A stretch of 64,000 nt of DNA from Candidatus Enterenecus merdae. Lineage in GTDB: Bacteria; Bacillota; Clostridia; Oscillospirales; Oscillospiraceae. This document shows positions 9,341 through 19,077 of this stretch, in pieces. The position numbers and the translations under genes were made by a program. Numbering within the stretch: position 1 is the first letter of the stretch; every line of letters starts with the position of its first letter. The notes beneath the pieces are model-generated. The model saw only the letters and a list, made by a program, of their open reading frames with translations, had not been told where the DNA came from and did no database searches. Location: NCBI GenBank assembly GCA_018716385.1, contig DVJZ01000019.1, positions 1 through 64,000 on the forward strand, given 5' to 3'.

Positions 9341-10642
9341 ATGGGCTGCTGCCCATCTTTGCCCCACGCGCTGCGCGCCGGCGCTTACGACCGGGCGCTG
9401 GCCGCCCTGTACGCCCTGGACGGGCGGGCGAACAGCCTGACCCGGGCCCGGGATCGGGCCCTGGGGGTGACGGAGGCATTCACCCGCGCCTTTGGCCCGG
9501 AGCTGGAGCCGGGCGCGGCCCTGTTCAGCGGCCCCGGCCGCACCGAGATCGGCGGCAACCACACCGACCACCAGCACGGCCATGTGCTGTGCGCCAGCGT
9601 GGATCTGGATATGCTGGCCTGCGCCGCCCCCAACGGGCGGGACAGCATCCGCATCCACTCCGAGGGCTACCCGCCCCTGGAGGTCGATCTGGAGCAGCTG
9701 GAGCCCCGGCCCGAGGAGGTCAACACCTCCGCTGCCCTGGTGCGGGGGGTGGCCGCCCGGATCCGGGCGCTGGGGTATGCCTTGGCGGGCTTTGACGCGG
9801 CCGTCACCTCCCAGGTGCTCTCCGGCTCCGGCCTGTCCTCCTCCGCCGCCTATGAAGTGCTGGTGGGCAACATCCTCAACCACTTCTGCGGCGGCGGCCG
9901 GCTGTCCCCCATGGACATCGCCCAGATCGGCCAGTACGCAGAGAACGTCTACTTTGGCAAGCCCTGCGGGCTGATGGATCAGATGGGCTCGGCGGTGGGC
10001 GGGGCGGTGGCCATTGACTTTGCCAACCCCGCCGCCCCGGCGGTGCGCCGGGTGGGTTACGATTTCTCCCGCTCCGGCCATGCGCTGTGCATCGTGGACA
10101 CCGGCTCCTGTCACGCCGACCTCACCGACGATTACGCCGACATCACCCGGGAAATGGGGGCGGTGGCCGCCCACTTTGGCAAGCGGGTGCTGCGGGAGGT
10201 GCCGGAGGCAGATTTTCGCGCCGCCAGGCCGGAGCTGCGCCGGGCCTGCGGGGAGCGGGCGGTGCTGCGGGCCATGCACTTCTACGACGACGACCGCCGG
10301 GCCGCCCAGGAGGCGGACGCGCTGGAGCAGGGGGACTTTGCCCGCTTCCTGGCGCTGGTCAACGCCTCGGGGCTGTCCTCCAGCCTGTATCTGCAAAACA
10401 CCTGGTCGGTGGCCGCCCCAACCCAGCAGGCCATCCCCCTGGCCCTGGCCGTGGGGCGGGAACTGCTGGAGGGGACAGGGGCCATCCGGGTCCACGGCGG
10501 CGGCTTTGCCGGCACCATCCAAGCCTTTGTCCCCCATGGGAAGCTATCTGCCTTCCAAGGGGGGATGGAGGCCCTGCTGGGGCCAGGCCGGTGCCATGTG
10601 CTGCGCATCCGACCCCAGGGCGGATGCGTGGTAACGGCCTGA
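9341..10642 (+). CDS. galK: Galactokinase
   Basis: GRTEIGGNHTDHQHGHVL, SGSGLSSSAAYEVLVG, CGLMDQMGSAVGG. Confidence 0.94.
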   Translation: MGCCPSLPHALRAGAYDRALAALYALDGRANSLTRARDRALGVTEAFTRAFGPELEPGAALFSGPGRTEIGGNHTDHQHGHVLCASVDLDMLACAAPNGRDSIRIHSEGYPPLEVDLEQLEPRPEEVNTSAALVRGVAARIRALGYALAGFDAAVTSQVLSGSGLSSSAAYEVLVGNILNHFCGGGRLSPMDIAQIGQYAENVYFGKPCGLMDQMGSAVGGAVAIDFANPAAPAVRRVGYDFSRSGHALCIVDTGSCHADLTDDYADITREMGAVAAHFGKRVLREVPEADFRAARPELRRACGERAVLRAMHFYDDDRRAAQEADALEQGDFARFLALVNASGLSSSLYLQNTWSVAAPTQQAIPLALAVGRELLEGTGAIRVHGGGFAGTIQAFVPHGKLSAFQGGMEALLGPGRCHVLRIRPQGGCVVTA

Positions 10643-10684
10643 AGTGCCCGGCGAGAGGACAACATTCCACAGGATCAAAGGAGG

Positions 10685-12184
10685 TTGCGGGATATGGTGG
10701 AGGAAGCGGTGTCCAAGCTGGCGTCCTACGCCCTGGCCAAGGGGCTGATCCAACCCTGCGAGCGCACCTGGGCCATCAACGCCATCCTGGAGGTGCTCCG
10801 GCTGGATGGCTGGGCCGACCCCGGCCGGGACTGGGGTGAGTTGGAGCTGGCCCCGGTGCTGGACGAGCTGCTGGACGACGCCCACCGGCGGGGTATCCTG
10901 CCGGAGAACACCGTGGTCTACCGGGACCTGCTGGACAGCGCCCTCATGGGCCGGCTCACCCCCCGCCCCGCCCAGGTGATCGAGCGCTTCCAAGCCCTGT
11001 ACCAGGACAGCCCCCAGGCGGCCACCGACTGGTACTATGCCTTCAGCCAGGACACCAACTATATCCGCCGGGACCGCATCGCCCGGGACGTGCGCTGGAG
11101 GACGGACACTCCATATGGCCCGCTTGACATCACCATCAACCTGTCAAAGCCGGAAAAGGACCCCAAGGCCATCGCTGCGGCCCGGGACCTGCCCGCCTCC
11201 GACTATCCCCGCTGTCAGCTGTGCCGGGAGAATGAGGGCTACGCCGGCCGGGTCAACCACCCCGCCCGGCAAAACCATCGCATCATCCCCCTCACCATCC
11301 ACGGCTCCCCCTGGTTCCTCCAGTACTCCCCGTACGTCTACTACAACGAGCACTGCATCTGCCTGAGCGGCGCCCACACCCCCATGCGCATCGACCGGGA
11401 CTGCTTTGCCAAACTGCTGGACTTTGTGGGGCAGTTCCCCCATTACTTCGTAGGCTCCAACGCCGACCTGCCCATCGTGGGCGGCTCCATCCTGGCCCAC
11501 GACCACTTCCAGGGCGGGCGCTACACCTTTGCCATGGAGCGGGCCCCGGTGGAGCGCCCCTTCCCCTTCCCCGGTTATGAGGACATCCAGGCGGGTATCG
11601 TGAAATGGCCCATGTCGGTGGTACGCCTATCCTGCCCCCGGCCGGAGCGGCTGGTGGAGCTGGCCGACCGGATCCTGACAGCCTGGCGGGGATACACCGA
11701 CGAGTCCGCCGTCCTCTACGCCCAGACCGATGGCGTGCCCCACAATACCATCACCCCCATCGCCCGGATGCGCCAAGGCACCTTTGAGTTGGACCTGGTG
11801 CTGCGCAACAACCTGACCACGCCGGAGCATCCCCTTGGCCTGTACCACCCCCACGCCGAGCTGCACCACATCAAGAAGGAGAACATCGGGCTGATCGAGG
11901 TCATGGGTCTGGCCGTCCTGCCTTCCAGGCTGAAGCAGGAACTGTCCGCCGTGGCCCAGGCTCTGGCCGCCGGCGGAGACCTGCGGGAAGACCCCCGCAC
12001 CGCCCTCCACGCCGACTGGGCGGAGGGGTTCCGGGACCGGTATGCCATCACCCCGGACAACGCCCTTGGCATCGTCCGGCAGGAGACCGGCCTGGTCTTT
12101 GCCCAGGCGCTGGAGCACGCCGGCGTGTTCAAGCGGGATGAGGCGGGGCAGGCCGCCTTTCTGCGCTTCTTAAGCAGCGTGTGA
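10685..12184 (+). CDS. galT: UDP-glucose--hexose-1-phosphate uridylyltransferase (GalT2 type)
   Basis: 499 aa, YPRCQLCRENEGYAGRVNHPARQNHRIIPL, HDHFQGGRYTFAMERAP; follows galK. Confidence 0.94.
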   Translation: MRDMVEEAVSKLASYALAKGLIQPCERTWAINAILEVLRLDGWADPGRDWGELELAPVLDELLDDAHRRGILPENTVVYRDLLDSALMGRLTPRPAQVIERFQALYQDSPQAATDWYYAFSQDTNYIRRDRIARDVRWRTDTPYGPLDITINLSKPEKDPKAIAAARDLPASDYPRCQLCRENEGYAGRVNHPARQNHRIIPLTIHGSPWFLQYSPYVYYNEHCICLSGAHTPMRIDRDCFAKLLDFVGQFPHYFVGSNADLPIVGGSILAHDHFQGGRYTFAMERAPVERPFPFPGYEDIQAGIVKWPMSVVRLSCPRPERLVELADRILTAWRGYTDESAVLYAQTDGVPHNTITPIARMRQGTFELDLVLRNNLTTPEHPLGLYHPHAELHHIKKENIGLIEVMGLAVLPSRLKQELSAVAQALAAGGDLREDPRTALHADWAEGFRDRYAITPDNALGIVRQETGLVFAQALEHAGVFKRDEAGQAAFLRFLSSV

Positions 12185-12285
12185 GTCCTGCCGGGCTGTG
12201 CCAGCCCCCTGTTTGCAGGGGCAAAGCAGCCCCCCTGCTGTGATGATCTCCATGCAAGGCAGCCCCGATCCCCCATGCAAAGCGA

Positions 12286-12327
12286 CCAGCCGCCGGGCCT
12301 TTCGGCCCGGCGGCTGGTTTCCCTTTT
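12286..12327 (+). terminator. Intrinsic terminator after galT
   Basis: CCAGCCGCCGGGCC-tttc-GGCCCGGCGGCTGG followed by TTTCCCTTTT. Confidence 0.8.
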
Positions 12328-12348
12328 CCATCAGAGCAGCGGCCCGTT

Positions 12349-14328
12349 TCAGCGTAGGCGGCGGCGCCGGCCCCGATAGCCTTGATAGCCCCGGTTATCC
12401 CGCCTGCCCCGGGTGCGGCGCAGCCGCCCGGTGACCAGCAGGACAATCAGCACCGCCAGGCCCAACACCACCAGCCCCACGGCCAGGGCGATGAAGGTGA
12501 ACCGGTTTGGGTTTTTGAGCAGTTCCACCGGGTTCCAGCTGCTGTACACGCTCTTGCGCCCCTCCGGCTGGGCGTAGCGCTCGTCCACCTCCCCGTCCAG
12601 AGCCTCCTGAAGATAGGAGGCCACGGCATACCACTCCTTGAGCTCGTTGCCCTGCTCATCCCGGAGGATGTAGTCCTCAATCTCCTCCATGGGGATGGGG
12701 GTACCGTCCGCCGTGCGGGGGGTGACGGAGAGCAGGCCGAAGGAGGTGTCCTCCACCGCCCCCAGCATCTGCACACAGTACAGCCCCGTCACCACCCGGT
12801 ACAACCGGTCGTCCTCAATCTCCTCCAGCGTGCCGTCCGCCCGGATCAGATGGGCCTGGGTCACCTTGTTGAAGAGCATCCGGTTGGTGTTGAAGGTGTA
12901 CGCCGCCCCAGATACGCATATCCGGGCCGCCGGCATCATGGGGGCGACAGAGGCGTCAATCTCCAGCACAGTGCGCAGCTCCGCCCCGGTGAGGTAGGCC
13001 TCCACCAGGGGATAGCCGGGCACCCCGTCCGCCCCGATGCCCAGAGAGACCATGTTGAACACGTCGGACACGGTGATCTCCCCCTGGGGCAGGGAGGCCC
13101 GGATCACCCCCGCCGCCGTCACCGCCAGGTCCACCGGCTCCCCGGTGGCCCGCTGCGCCGCCCAGAGATAGGCGTCGGTGATCAGATTGCCCAAGGTCTG
13201 CTCCCGGGGATCGGCATAGAGCTGATCCACACTGCCAAAGCGGTGGGGATTGCGGGCCAGCACCTGGTCAAAGCCCAGGCCAAAGCCGCTGAGATAGTTC
13301 TCCTCCACCTCGCCCTTGGCCCCCTCGATCCAGGCGGCCATCTCCCCGTCCTCCTCCAGGCCGGCGTGGATGGGGATCAGCTCGTAGGCGTCCAGGCTCA
13401 CCCCGCTGCCGTCCCAGTTCAGGGTGATCCGGCCCAGGTTCCTGCCATACTCCCCCGCCGAGACAATGTAGGTTTCCCCCACCTGGATGGGCCGGTCCAG
13501 CACGGTGTGGGTGTGGCCGGAGACGATCAGGTCGATGCCCTCCACCGCCCGGGCCAACTCATAGTCCTCCCCCCGGCCGCCGTCGGTGCCCGAGTGGGAC
13601 AGGCAGATCACCACCGGCTCCACCCCGTTTTGGGCCAGGCAGTCGGCGGTGGCCTGCTCCACCACCCGCCGGGCGGTGGCCTGCGCGTCATGGAGCACCA
13701 TGCCCGACATGGGGGCGGAGGCGTGGGCGTCCGTCCCCATCAGGCCGAACACGGCAAACCACACGCCCCCCCGCTCCAGCAGTACATAGTCGGCCACGCC
13801 GTAGTCGGCAAAGGCATCCCACACCGCCTGGGCCGTTTCATCATAGCCCGCCTCCCCCTGGGCTGGCGGCAAGTAGTTGGCCTCCACAACAGCGGGCAGA
13901 GGATCCCCGCTGTCTAGGGCGGCCCGGAGCATGCCGGCCAGGCCAGAGGCCCGGTAGTCATAGTCGTGGTTGCCAAAGGTAACCACGTCGTAGCCCATGG
14001 CTCCCATGGCCCGCAGCTCCAGGGCGGAAGTGGCGTAGGCGGTCTGGAAAAGGGTACCCATAGAGAAGTCCCCTGCGTCCAGCAGCAGTGCGTCCGGAGC
14101 GTCCCGGCGCTGGGCCTGGATGGCGCTCATCAGCCGGGCATAGCCGCCGTACTGCTCCCCATCCTCCCCGGCGGCGGGCAGCAGGTGGGAGTGCAGGTCG
14201 TGGGTGAACAGCACCGTGACCTGCTGGCCGGACGACTGCCCGGCGGCCAGGGGCGCCACGGCCAGCGCCAGCAGCATGGACAGCAGCACCGACAAACGAC
14301 GATACAGCTTCATCAGACTCCTCCTCAT
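12349..14328 (-). CDS. Membrane-anchored bifunctional metallophosphatase/5'-nucleotidase (UshA-like)
   Basis: Signal peptide, VTVLFTHDLHSHLLP, DAGDFSMGTLFQ, GNHDYDYRASG, VSGHTHTVLDRP; C-terminal TM helix then Arg-rich tail. Confidence 0.92.
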   Translation of the reverse strand: MRRSLMKLYRRLSVLLSMLLALAVAPLAAGQSSGQQVTVLFTHDLHSHLLPAAGEDGEQYGGYARLMSAIQAQRRDAPDALLLDAGDFSMGTLFQTAYATSALELRAMGAMGYDVVTFGNHDYDYRASGLAGMLRAALDSGDPLPAVVEANYLPPAQGEAGYDETAQAVWDAFADYGVADYVLLERGGVWFAVFGLMGTDAHASAPMSGMVLHDAQATARRVVEQATADCLAQNGVEPVVICLSHSGTDGGRGEDYELARAVEGIDLIVSGHTHTVLDRPIQVGETYIVSAGEYGRNLGRITLNWDGSGVSLDAYELIPIHAGLEEDGEMAAWIEGAKGEVEENYLSGFGLGFDQVLARNPHRFGSVDQLYADPREQTLGNLITDAYLWAAQRATGEPVDLAVTAAGVIRASLPQGEITVSDVFNMVSLGIGADGVPGYPLVEAYLTGAELRTVLEIDASVAPMMPAARICVSGAAYTFNTNRMLFNKVTQAHLIRADGTLEEIEDDRLYRVVTGLYCVQMLGAVEDTSFGLLSVTPRTADGTPIPMEEIEDYILRDEQGNELKEWYAVASYLQEALDGEVDERYAQPEGRKSVYSSWNPVELLKNPNRFTFIALAVGLVVLGLAVLIVLLVTGRLRRTRGRRDNRGYQGYRGRRRRLR

Positions 14329-14389
14329 TGATCTCCCGGTTTTTCGCCCCTATTTTGACACAAAGTAATCCAAATGGCAAGGGCAGAAA

Positions 14390-14418
14390 CGCCCCGCCGG
14401 GAACTGTCCGGCGGGGCG
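14390..14418. terminator. Terminator-like hairpin
   Basis: CGCCCCGCCGG-gaactgt-CCGGCGGGGCG. Confidence 0.65.
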
Positions 14419-14428
14419 AGGGCAGGCG

Positions 14429-15280
14429 CTATTCGTCCTGATGAATGTGCACATGGCGGTTGATGTGCTCAGCGCAGTAGCAGTGGTAGCCGTCGCACCG
14501 GGAGCAGTAGCGAAACTCCATATCCGGGTCGTCCAGGTCGGTCAGGCCGCACACCGCGCACTTGTGCCGGTAGTGCTGGCCTGCCTGCTCCTGCTGCCTC
14601 TGGGCCTTCTTGAACTGGACCACCTTGGGGCTGTGCCGCCGGCGGGCAAGGCCCAGCTTGGCCGACCAGAATGGCCAGGTGAAGATGAAGTAGTTGACAA
14701 AGCTGGCCACGGGAAGCAGGGCGTACACCCAGAGCCCGTCCCTGGCAAAGTTGATCACGTCCACCAGGATCAGACCCACGTCAATCAGCGCCAGCCACTT
14801 CATCTTGATGGGCACCACGAAGAACAGCAGCACCTGCATCTCCCCGTACAGGGTGGCGATGACCAGGAAGATGGATAGGTTGACATAGTAGATGCTGCTG
14901 TACCCCAGGAGCAGCCCCGAGAGGATGGACAGCACCACGCCGGACAGATAGAACAGGCTGAACTTGGCCGTGCCCCACTCCCGCTCCAGCATGGAGCCGA
15001 TCCAGTAGTAGAAGTAGCAGCTCAGCAGCAGGAAAAAGGGATTGGTCCTGTTGCTGGGGATGAAGAGGAAGGTGACCAGCCGCCACAGCTGCCCCTGGAA
15101 CAGAGGAGCCCGATACAGGGGCAGCCAGTAGATGGACAGCAGCCCACCGAAAAACAGGTCCAGCAGGAACACCGCCGCCTGGCCCACCACCAGGTAGAGC
15201 ATCAGGTTGGGGATGCCAAACCTGGGATGTTTGGCACAGAACCGGTCGATGAGACCGTAGCTGTTGTTTGGATAGATCAC
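14429..15280 (-). CDS. Rhomboid-like membrane protein with C-terminal Cys/His-rich segment
   Basis: 283 aa, about 6 hydrophobic segments, then CAVCGLTDLDDPDMEFRYCSRCDGYHCYCAEHINRHVH. Confidence 0.75.
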   Translation of the reverse strand: MIYPNNSYGLIDRFCAKHPRFGIPNLMLYLVVGQAAVFLLDLFFGGLLSIYWLPLYRAPLFQGQLWRLVTFLFIPSNRTNPFFLLLSCYFYYWIGSMLEREWGTAKFSLFYLSGVVLSILSGLLLGYSSIYYVNLSIFLVIATLYGEMQVLLFFVVPIKMKWLALIDVGLILVDVINFARDGLWVYALLPVASFVNYFIFTWPFWSAKLGLARRRHSPKVVQFKKAQRQQEQAGQHYRHKCAVCGLTDLDDPDMEFRYCSRCDGYHCYCAEHINRHVHIHQDE

Positions 15281-15361
15281 CGGGACCCTCCTCCTTGCCG
15301 TTTGCCCGTGTGCGGTATTGTACCGCAGACCGGCGCCAAAGTTGTCAACAAACTGTAAATC

Positions 15362-15388
15362 CTGTCTGTCTGTCTGTCTGTCTGTCTG
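15362..15388. repeat. Tetranucleotide microsatellite (CTGT)6.7
   Basis: CTGTCTGTCTGTCTGTCTGTCTGTCTG, 10 bp downstream of the polA stop. Confidence 0.95.
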
Positions 15389-15398
15389 GGGCAGTCCG

Positions 15399-18053
15399 TC
15401 AATGGGCCTGGGCCCAGGTCTTACCCGCCTTGGCCTGGGCCACCAGGGGGACGGCCAGCTGGGCCACTGCCTCCATCTCCCCCTCCAGCAGGGCCTTGAC
15501 CTGCTCGGCCTCCTCCTGGGGGCACTCCACGATGAGCTCGTCGTGGACCTGGAGCACCAGCCGGGCCTCCAGCCCCGCTTCTCCCAAAGCCTTATCCACC
15601 CGGAGCATGGCCAGCTTGATGATGTCCGCCGCGGTGCCCTGGATGGGCATGTTCAGCGCCACCCGCTCCCCAAAGGACCGGGTGTTGAAGTTGGAGCTTT
15701 TCAACTCGGGCAGCCAGCGCCGCCGGCCGTACAGGGTGGACACATAGCCATCGGCCCGCCCCTGCTCCACCACCCGGTCCATATAGGCCCGCACCCCGGC
15801 GTAATGGGCAAAGTACTTGTCCATATACTCCTTGGCCTGGGCCATAGTGACATGCAGATCGTCAGCCAGGGCAAAGGCGGAGATACCGTAGACGATGCCG
15901 AAGTTTACCGCCTTTGCCGCCCGGCGCATCTGCCCCGTCACCTGGTCGGGGGCCACCCCGAACACTTGGCTGGCGGTGACGGTGTGCACGTCCACCCCTT
16001 TGTTGAAAGCGGCGATGAGCGCCTGGTCCCCCGAGATATGGGCCAGCAGCCGCAGCTCGATCTGGGCGTAGTCCGCGTCCACCAGCACCCGGCCCTCCGG
16101 AGCCACGAACATGGTGCGCATCTCCGCCCCCAGAGGGGTGCGCACGGGGATATTTTGCAGGTTTGGCTCGGTAGAGGACAGCCGCCCGGTGGCGGTGACG
16201 GTGTTCTGAAAGCTGGTGTGGATGCGCCCATCCGGGCCGATGAGCTTGCCCAGCCCCTCCACATAGGTGGAGTTGAGCTTGGTCAGCTGCCGGTACTCCA
16301 GCACATGGGCCACGATCTCGTGGCGGGGGGCCAGCTTCTCCAGCACCTCGGCGCTGGTGGAGTAGCCCGTCTTGGTCCTCTTCACCGGGGGCAGGCCCAG
16401 CTTGTCAAACAGGATGTGCCCCAGCTGCTTGGTGGACAGGATGTTAAACTGCTCCCCCGCCAGGTCGTAGATGGCCGCCTGCTCCCGCCCGATGCCGTCG
16501 GTGAGCAGCTCCCCAAACCGGGCCAGCGCCCCCCGGTCCACCTGGAAGCCCGCTCGCTCCATCTGGGCCAGCACCGGGCACAGGGGCAGGTCAATCTCAT
16601 AGCAGGCCCGCTCCAGCCCCAGCGCTTGGATATTCCCCTTCTGCTTCTGATACAGCGCCTCCACCAAGGCCGTGTGGCTCATCAGCGCCCCCAGGGACTG
16701 CGTCATGTCCGTCAGGGGGGAGAACGCGTCCGGCTCCTGGTAGAGCTGGGCCTTGGGGAGCTCCACGTTGAACTGGCTCACCGCCAGCTTTTCCAGCTCA
16801 TAGCTGCCGTCGGTGGGGGCGAGCAGGTAGGCCCCGATGGCGGTGTCGAACACAAAGCCCTCCAGTCCCAGCCCCGCCTGGAGCAGCTGCCCCATCAGGC
16901 CCTTGCAGTCATGGGTCACCTTCTTGACCTGGGGGGAGAAGAAGTCCTGGAGAAAAGCCTGGTATCCGTCCAGCCTGTCCTCCAGCAGCACCGCGGCCCG
17001 GCCGCCCTGCTCATCCCCCCACTCCACGCACATCCCCCGCAGCTCTGGCAGGGCCAGGAAGGACACATGGTCCCTCCCCCGCCAGAGCTCCAGCAGCTGC
17101 TTGGCCCGGTCGGCGCTCTCCACCAGCTCGCTTTCACAAACGCCCCCATAGCCGCCCTGCTCCCCCTTGACCTCTCCCTGGCCGCTCAGGCCCAGCCGGT
17201 CAATGAGCTTGGCAAACTCCAGGCGCAGCAGCAGCTGGTACAGGGCGGGCTCGTCAAAGGGCCTTCTGGCCGTGTCCTCCAGGCGGAAGTCCAATGGGGC
17301 GTCCCGGCGGATGGTGGCCAGCTCATAGCTCATCCGGGCCGCTTCCCGCCCCTCCTCCAGCTTCTTGCGCACCGCCGGCTTGGCCTCTACCTGGTCCAGT
17401 CCGGCATACATCTGCTTGATGTCGGGGCATTGGGACAGCAGGGCCATGGCGGTCTTTTCCCCGATGCCCTTCACCCCTGGGATGTTGTCGCTGGCGTCCC
17501 CCATGAGGGCCTTGAGGTCGATCATGTGGATGGGGTCAAAGCCATACTGATCCCGGAAGGCCTGGGGGGTCATGTCCCGGGTGGTGGTCTGCCCCATGCG
17601 GGTGGACACCAGCTTGACGGTGACGTGCTCGTCGATGAGCTGCAGCGCGTCCTTGTCCCCGGTGACCACCACCGTGTCCCACCCCTGCACCGCGGCGGCG
17701 GCGGACATGGTGCCCAGCAGGTCGTCCGCCTCCCAGCCCGCCAGCTCGTAGCGGCGGATGTTCATGGCGTCCAGCACCTGCTTGAGCACCGGCATCTGGG
17801 CGGCCAGCTCCTCGGGCATCCCCTTGCGCTGGGCCTTATAGCCCTCGTAGGCCAGGTGGCGGAAGGTGGGCGCGCGCATATCAAAGGTCACCGCCAGGCC
17901 ATCTGGTTTCTCCTCGTCCAGCAGCTTGAGCAGGATGTTCAAAAAGCCGAAAACGGCGTTGGTGGGCAGCCCGTCCCGGGTAGACAGGTTCTGGCTGACC
18001 CCGTAGAACGCCCGGTTGACGATGGAGTTGCCGTCGATGGCCATCAGCTTCAT
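15399..18053 (-). CDS. polA: DNA polymerase I
   Basis: Start placed at MKLMAIDGNSIVNRAFYGV (ATG 18051-18053); GDASDNIPGVKGIGEKTA, DADYAQIELRLLAHISGD, QVHDELIVECP. Confidence 0.96.
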   Translation of the reverse strand: MKLMAIDGNSIVNRAFYGVSQNLSTRDGLPTNAVFGFLNILLKLLDEEKPDGLAVTFDMRAPTFRHLAYEGYKAQRKGMPEELAAQMPVLKQVLDAMNIRRYELAGWEADDLLGTMSAAAAVQGWDTVVVTGDKDALQLIDEHVTVKLVSTRMGQTTTRDMTPQAFRDQYGFDPIHMIDLKALMGDASDNIPGVKGIGEKTAMALLSQCPDIKQMYAGLDQVEAKPAVRKKLEEGREAARMSYELATIRRDAPLDFRLEDTARRPFDEPALYQLLLRLEFAKLIDRLGLSGQGEVKGEQGGYGGVCESELVESADRAKQLLELWRGRDHVSFLALPELRGMCVEWGDEQGGRAAVLLEDRLDGYQAFLQDFFSPQVKKVTHDCKGLMGQLLQAGLGLEGFVFDTAIGAYLLAPTDGSYELEKLAVSQFNVELPKAQLYQEPDAFSPLTDMTQSLGALMSHTALVEALYQKQKGNIQALGLERACYEIDLPLCPVLAQMERAGFQVDRGALARFGELLTDGIGREQAAIYDLAGEQFNILSTKQLGHILFDKLGLPPVKRTKTGYSTSAEVLEKLAPRHEIVAHVLEYRQLTKLNSTYVEGLGKLIGPDGRIHTSFQNTVTATGRLSSTEPNLQNIPVRTPLGAEMRTMFVAPEGRVLVDADYAQIELRLLAHISGDQALIAAFNKGVDVHTVTASQVFGVAPDQVTGQMRRAAKAVNFGIVYGISAFALADDLHVTMAQAKEYMDKYFAHYAGVRAYMDRVVEQGRADGYVSTLYGRRRWLPELKSSNFNTRSFGERVALNMPIQGTAADIIKLAMLRVDKALGEAGLEARLVLQVHDELIVECPQEEAEQVKALLEGEMEAVAQLAVPLVAQAKAGKTWAQAH

Positions 18054-18183
18054 GGAACCCCTCCTGCCTGTGATGTGGAGCCAGGCGGCCCGGTGCGCCC
18101 CGCAGGCCCTGTCCGCTCCCATGGGATACTTATTTTGAAAGTATATCATCTCCCGCCCCGTTCGGCAAGCCCCATTCCCCCAC

Positions 18184-18221
18184 GGCAAAGGCCCGGAGGC
18201 TTCCGCCTCCGGGCCTTTGCC
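18184..18221. terminator. Terminator-like hairpin downstream of the amidase gene
   Basis: GGCAAAGGCCCGGAGGC-ttcc-GCCTCCGGGCCTTTGCC. Confidence 0.75.
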
Positions 18222-18228
18222 TGGACGC

Positions 18229-19077
18229 TCAGGCATCCGCCTGCGTCCCCCGCTCCAGCCGATCCAGGATGGTCACCAGCTCCTCCCGGGTGCAGAAGCT
18301 CTTATAGGCGAAGTCGGACACGCCGTCCCCGTCCAGATCGCCCATCCCCTGCAGGATGCCTTTCTGCTCCGCCCAGGCCCGGCTGTCCGCCGACCAGTCG
18401 GAGGGCTCCTGCAGCGCCCGGCGGCTGAGGTAGTCCTCCAGCATGGCGTCAAACTGTTCCTGTGTCATCTCCTCGTCCTCCATTTCCCGGGCCACGTCGG
18501 CCCTGAAGTCGTCCATGCTCTTCCCAAACTTCGGGAACCAATGCTCCACGTCGGCGTGGTTGGACGCCATGCCCAGCCGGCAGCCCTCACTGTGGCAGAG
18601 CACCACCTGGGGATCCCGGGGATCCAGCCCGTACAGCCGGCACAGATAGGCGGTCAGCTCCACCGCCTCTTGATAGACTTGGGCAAAGTACGCTCCGTCA
18701 TCCAGCCCATCCTCGCAGATCTCAAAGGAGATGTGGGTGTTATTGGCCGAGGGCCGGGTGGTCCCGTTGCCCGCGTGCCAGCCCCGCATCGTCCAGGGCA
18801 GAGTCTGAACGGATGCAATGGAGCCGTCGGCCAGCTTGCCGATGAAGGCGTGGACGCAGGCGTTGGTGCCCGACCGGTTCCAGTCGTTTCCGTTGCGGTT
18901 GTATCCCAGCGCGGCGATGAGCCCGTCGTAGTCCGCCGCCCCCTCCAGAGGCTGGACATACCGTCCCAGAGATGGGTTATTGGCCCCGGTGGAGTGGACC
19001 ATCACCCCCCGGGGGGTGATGGTCTGTCCCGCCTGATAGCAGTCGTTTCCCGTCAGCAGGCACTGGAGCAGGTTCAT
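18229..19077 (-). CDS. N-acetylmuramoyl-L-alanine amidase (phage-type endolysin)
   Basis: Start at MNLLQCLLTGNDCYQAG; GVMVHSTGANNPSLGRYVQP, WHAGNGTTRPSANNTHISFEICED, VVLCHSEGCRLGMASNHADVEHWF. ATGA overlap with the upstream holin gene. Confidence 0.9.
   Translation of the reverse strand: MNLLQCLLTGNDCYQAGQTITPRGVMVHSTGANNPSLGRYVQPLEGAADYDGLIAALGYNRNGNDWNRSGTNACVHAFIGKLADGSIASVQTLPWTMRGWHAGNGTTRPSANNTHISFEICEDGLDDGAYFAQVYQEAVELTAYLCRLYGLDPRDPQVVLCHSEGCRLGMASNHADVEHWFPKFGKSMDDFRADVAREMEDEEMTQEQFDAMLEDYLSRRALQEPSDWSADSRAWAEQKGILQGMGDLDGDGVSDFAYKSFCTREELVTILDRLERGTQADA

Noticed and set aside
12382-13917. 511-aa plus ORF antisense to the 5'-nucleotidase
   Set aside because: Compositional artefact (His/Gln/Pro-rich) opposite a well-supported gene.
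15362-15388. Possible CRISPR-like repeat
   Set aside because: Simple tetranucleotide repeat without spacers.
15318-18428. 1036-aa plus-strand ORF antisense to polA
   Set aside because: His/Gln/Gly/Pro-rich shadow ORF typical of GC-rich antisense frames; polA on the other strand is unambiguous.
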